Shown here: positions 61,459-64,000 of the stretch, piece by piece
How the letters are laid out: the number at the start of each line of letters is the position of its first letter
How positions within the stretch are numbered: the stretch's first letter is position 1
From: Sphingomonas azotifigens NBRC 15497
GTDB taxonomy: Bacteria > Pseudomonadota > Alphaproteobacteria > Sphingomonadales > Sphingomonadaceae
NCBI RefSeq assembly: GCF_002091475.1
Contig: NZ_BCTR01000006.1
Location: forward strand, 62,001 to 126,000
Reading direction: 5' to 3'
Length of the DNA: 64,000 nucleotides
Program-made: the position numbers and the translations under genes
Notes under the pieces: generated by a model
Databases searched by the model: none
What the model was told of the DNA's origin: nothing
Seen by the model: the letters and a program-made list of their open reading frames with translations, nothing else

Positions 61459-63810
61459 ATGTACAACTACCTGTTTTCGGCGGCCGTGTCGGCCGTCCTT
61501 TGCGCATCCGCGGCTTCCGCGCAGACCGCCGACGATGCGGTGCGACGCGCCGAACTGCTCCGCCAACGCGCCGCAATCGACGCCGAGCTCGCCAAGATGG
61601 ATGCGGCCGCCCCCGTGCCAGCGGCCCAGCCGGCGCCCGCGACCGGCGTTGCGATGGGCGAGGATATCCTTGTCACCAGCAAGGCCTTGTCGCTCACCAC
61701 CCGCGTCACCGGCCAGACCGTCACCACCGTCGATGCCAGCGCGTTCCGCAACACGCCGGCGACCACCATCGCCGATATCGTGCGGCTCTCGCCGGGCATC
61801 GCGGTCACCCAGGGCAACGGCCCGCGCGACGTGAGCGTTTCGGTGCGCGGCTCCAATGCGCGCAATTCTTTCGGCGCGCGCAACCTGCAGGTGTTCGAGG
61901 ATGACTTTCCCGTCACCCAGCCCGACGGGCTCGCCCGGTTCGACCTCACCGATCCCCATGCGTACGGCGCGGTGGACGTGGTGCGTGGGCCGTCCTCGGC
62001 GCGTTACGGCAATTATGCGCTGGGCGGCGCGGTCAACTTCCGCACCCGCGCCGGCCGCGACATCCACGGGGTCGAAGCCGGGATCGACGGCGGCGGCGAC
62101 GGGTTCGTCAATCTCTATGCGACGATCGGGCAGGGCAACGCCGGGCACGATATCGCGGTGTTCGGCAGCTATGTCCGCGGTGACGGCGCGACCGGCCATA
62201 CCGGCTATGAGACCGGCACGCTCAACGCGCTTGCCCGGTTCGAGCTGGGCGCGCGCGACCGCGTCGCGGTGAAGCTGATCTACAACGAGGGCGACTTCCG
62301 CCTGTCGACGCGGCTCTCCTACAACCAGTATCGCACCAATCCCTATCAGCAGGGCTGTGAGGTGGCCGCCACGGCGGCGGCGGGCTGCGGCACCATCTCG
62401 GTGCTCGTCAACGGCGTCAACGGCGCCCGCATCGCCCAGACCGCGGCCGAGGGCGATCTCGCGCGGAACGATCGCCGGACGATCGTCGGCACCCGCTACG
62501 AGCATGAGCTGGGGCCGAATACCACTTGGCGCACCCAGGCGACTTTCGACAGCCGCGTCGTCAACCAGCCGACCAGCGCGACGCCGTTCAAGGGCACGCT
62601 CGACAGCTACAACCTCACCTCGGACATCACCGATCATGGCCGCATCGCGGGCATGGCGGCGACGAGCTTTGTCGGGGTGTTCTACAACTACCTCGACAAC
62701 CAGAGCTACAGCTTCAACAAAACCCCCGCCGGCCGCAACGGCTTCGGTGCACTGACCCAGACCGTGTTCGGGGATGTCCGCAACCTGGGGGTCCGCGCCC
62801 GCGAGGAGCTGCAGCTGACCGAGCGGCTGCAATTCATCGCCGGCATCGGCGCAGAACGCTCGATCCTCAACGTTCGCCAGACCGCCTATAGCTATCCGGT
62901 CGGCACCAACCCGGTGCTCAGCCTGATTCCTGCCGAACGCCACTTCACCAATGTCGCGCCTGAGGCTGCCCTGTTCTGGCAGGCGCTGGCAGCGGTGCGG
63001 CTGCACGCGCGCGTGGGGACCGGCTATGGCATCCCGCAGGCGGGCAACCTGTTCGTCACGTCCGCTGGCGTGCCGGGCAACAATGCGAGCCTCAAGGCCC
63101 AGCGGAACACCGGGGTCGATCTCGGCGCCGAGGTGGCGATCGGCACCCACGTCACGGCCGAGGTCACCGGCTATTATGAGTGGTTTACCAACGAATTGGT
63201 CAGCCAGTCCGCCGGCGTGAACCTGCTCGCCTATACTTCCAATGTGCCGCATTCGGTGCATCGCGGCATCGAACTGGGGCTTGGCTGGCGGCCGCTGGCT
63301 GGCGTGAAGCTCGACGCAAGCTACAGCTATAACGACCAATATTATACCGATTTCCGCGAGCGGCTGACCGCGGGCAGCATCTCGCAAGTGCTCGATCGCG
63401 ACGGCAAGGCGATCCCCGGCGTGATCCCCAATTTCGTCAATCTGCGCGCGGGCTATGATCAGCCCGGCGGGCCGCTCGCCGGTCTGGGCGGGTTCGCCGA
63501 GCTTACCTATCGCGACCGCTTCTTCGCCGATAACAGCAACCTGCTCGCCATGCCCTCGGCGACGCTGGTCAACCTCAACCTCCATTATGATCCGCCGCGC
63601 GGGCATGGGCCGCTCTCGCGCTACAGCTTCTATGCCTCGGTGCAGAACCTGTTCGACGTGACCTATGTCGGCTCGGCGGCGGGAATCGCCAACAGCCTGA
63701 ATGCGACCACCGGCGCGGAGAACCCGGCGTCGGTGCTCGCCAACACGACCGGCGCGATCTACGCCGGACAGCCCCGCACGGTCTATGCCGGCGTCAAGGC
63801 GCGGTTCTGA
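61459..63810 (+). CDS. TonB-dependent receptor (copper/siderophore type)
   Basis: 783 residues from ATG 61459, signal peptide (AVLCASAASAQ). A short coiled-coil-like Arg/Glu/Ala stretch (residues about 25-45) precedes a TonB-box-like EDILVTS. Plug motifs TIADIVRLSPGIAVTQGNGP, VSVRGSNARNSFGARN and VDVVRGPSSARYGNYALGG; the barrel ends GVKARF. Placed between DUF2946 and PepSY genes, it is probably a metal or siderophore receptor. Confidence 0.93.
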   Translation: MYNYLFSAAVSAVLCASAASAQTADDAVRRAELLRQRAAIDAELAKMDAAAPVPAAQPAPATGVAMGEDILVTSKALSLTTRVTGQTVTTVDASAFRNTPATTIADIVRLSPGIAVTQGNGPRDVSVSVRGSNARNSFGARNLQVFEDDFPVTQPDGLARFDLTDPHAYGAVDVVRGPSSARYGNYALGGAVNFRTRAGRDIHGVEAGIDGGGDGFVNLYATIGQGNAGHDIAVFGSYVRGDGATGHTGYETGTLNALARFELGARDRVAVKLIYNEGDFRLSTRLSYNQYRTNPYQQGCEVAATAAAGCGTISVLVNGVNGARIAQTAAEGDLARNDRRTIVGTRYEHELGPNTTWRTQATFDSRVVNQPTSATPFKGTLDSYNLTSDITDHGRIAGMAATSFVGVFYNYLDNQSYSFNKTPAGRNGFGALTQTVFGDVRNLGVRAREELQLTERLQFIAGIGAERSILNVRQTAYSYPVGTNPVLSLIPAERHFTNVAPEAALFWQALAAVRLHARVGTGYGIPQAGNLFVTSAGVPGNNASLKAQRNTGVDLGAEVAIGTHVTAEVTGYYEWFTNELVSQSAGVNLLAYTSNVPHSVHRGIELGLGWRPLAGVKLDASYSYNDQYYTDFRERLTAGSISQVLDRDGKAIPGVIPNFVNLRAGYDQPGGPLAGLGGFAELTYRDRFFADNSNLLAMPSATLVNLNLHYDPPRGHGPLSRYSFYASVQNLFDVTYVGSAAGIANSLNATTGAENPASVLANTTGAIYAGQPRTVYAGVKARF

Positions 63811-63821
63811 GGAGGAACGCC

Positions 63822-64000
63822 ATGCAGCTCGTCCATCGCCGCTGGCCCGGCACCGCCACCGTCTGGCGCTGGCATTTCTATGCCGGCCTGTTCTGCGTGC
63901 CGTTCGTCCTGTGGCTTGCGCTCACCGGCGCGATCTACCTGTTCCGCCCGCAGGTGGAGGCGCTGATCGACGCGCCCTATGCCCAGCTTGCCCTCCAGGG
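63822..64000 (+). CDS. PepSY-TM protein, N-terminal part
   Basis: Begins at ATG 63822 after GAGGAGG and runs off the window with about 59 residues visible. WRWHFYAGLFCVPFVLWLAL is the first PepSY-TM helix with its conserved His. Likely the reductase-type partner of the preceding TonB receptor. Confidence 0.88.
   Translation, partial: MQLVHRRWPGTATVWRWHFYAGLFCVPFVLWLALTGAIYLFRPQVEALIDAPYAQLALQ

Noticed and set aside
1-64000. CRISPR arrays, prophage, integrase or plasmid functions
   Set aside because: No regular spacer-repeat pattern, phage structural gene, integrase or replication gene was seen.

Overview
The window comes from a high-GC alphaproteobacterium, most likely a Sphingomonas-type member of the Sphingomonadaceae. 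The support is four TonB-dependent receptors, an alginate-export-type porin, a DUF1826/COG0523 zinc pair, many ATGA stop/start overlaps and uniformly high GC. It is chromosomal: one tRNA-Trp, no replication or conjugation genes, and only decayed insertion-sequence remnants plus one small palindromic repeat.

Layout. (1) 1-4020: a TonB receptor with a downstream exported protein, divergent from a ROK regulator, with a dyad operator candidate between them. (2) 4193-10214: a C4-dicarboxylate module, dctB-dctD (minus) divergent from dctA and an outer-membrane porin (plus). The DctD-like regulator has lost the sigma-54 contact loop. (3) 10605-23322: a presumed zinc-limitation regulon. Three copies of a 17-bp palindrome (ATGATA-N5-TATCAT) lie before an S46 dipeptidyl-peptidase, before DUF1826-COG0523, and before DUF1289-NiCoT permease-TonB receptor-PepSY-M1 peptidase. 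A phosphoesterase also lies here. (4) 23586-25458: a lone GH43 glycosidase, tRNA-Trp and a dead IS481-type transposase leader. (5) 25543-44215: a tightly packed purine operon that encodes nearly every step from guanine/xanthine to oxalate. (6) 44192-53936: a phosphoribosyltransferase, a LysR regulator, a TonB receptor, an exported nucleoside phosphorylase/permease-type protein, 8-oxoguanine deaminase, an NCS2 permease and an exported adenosine deaminase. (7) 54151-60543: a five-gene redox operon of unknown purpose (DUF1592 dihaem, DUF1552, periplasmic ankyrin, cytochrome c', cytochrome b561). (8) 60603-64000: a second IS481-type remnant, then DUF2946-TonB receptor-PepSY, cut by the window edge.

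How it works together. The purine genes read as one system. Nucleosides cross the outer membrane, perhaps by the TonB receptor at 45998. They are deaminated and split in the periplasm by exported adenosine deaminase, NUP-type protein and nucleoside hydrolase. Bases enter by two NCS2 permeases. Guanine and 8-oxoguanine are deaminated, XdhABC makes urate, an HpyO-like flavoprotein replaces uricase, and UraH, UraD, PuuE and AllC lead to ureidoglycine. PucG transamination gives oxalurate, the expected substrate of the HpxX/Y/W/Z-type proteins encoded in the same operon. A repeated element, TTTTTGCAAC-N12-TCATTGC, occurs before the operon, between the LysR gene and the TonB receptor, and before the adenosine deaminase, which suggests a single LysR regulon. 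All functional calls are from reading translated sequence; no database search was run.
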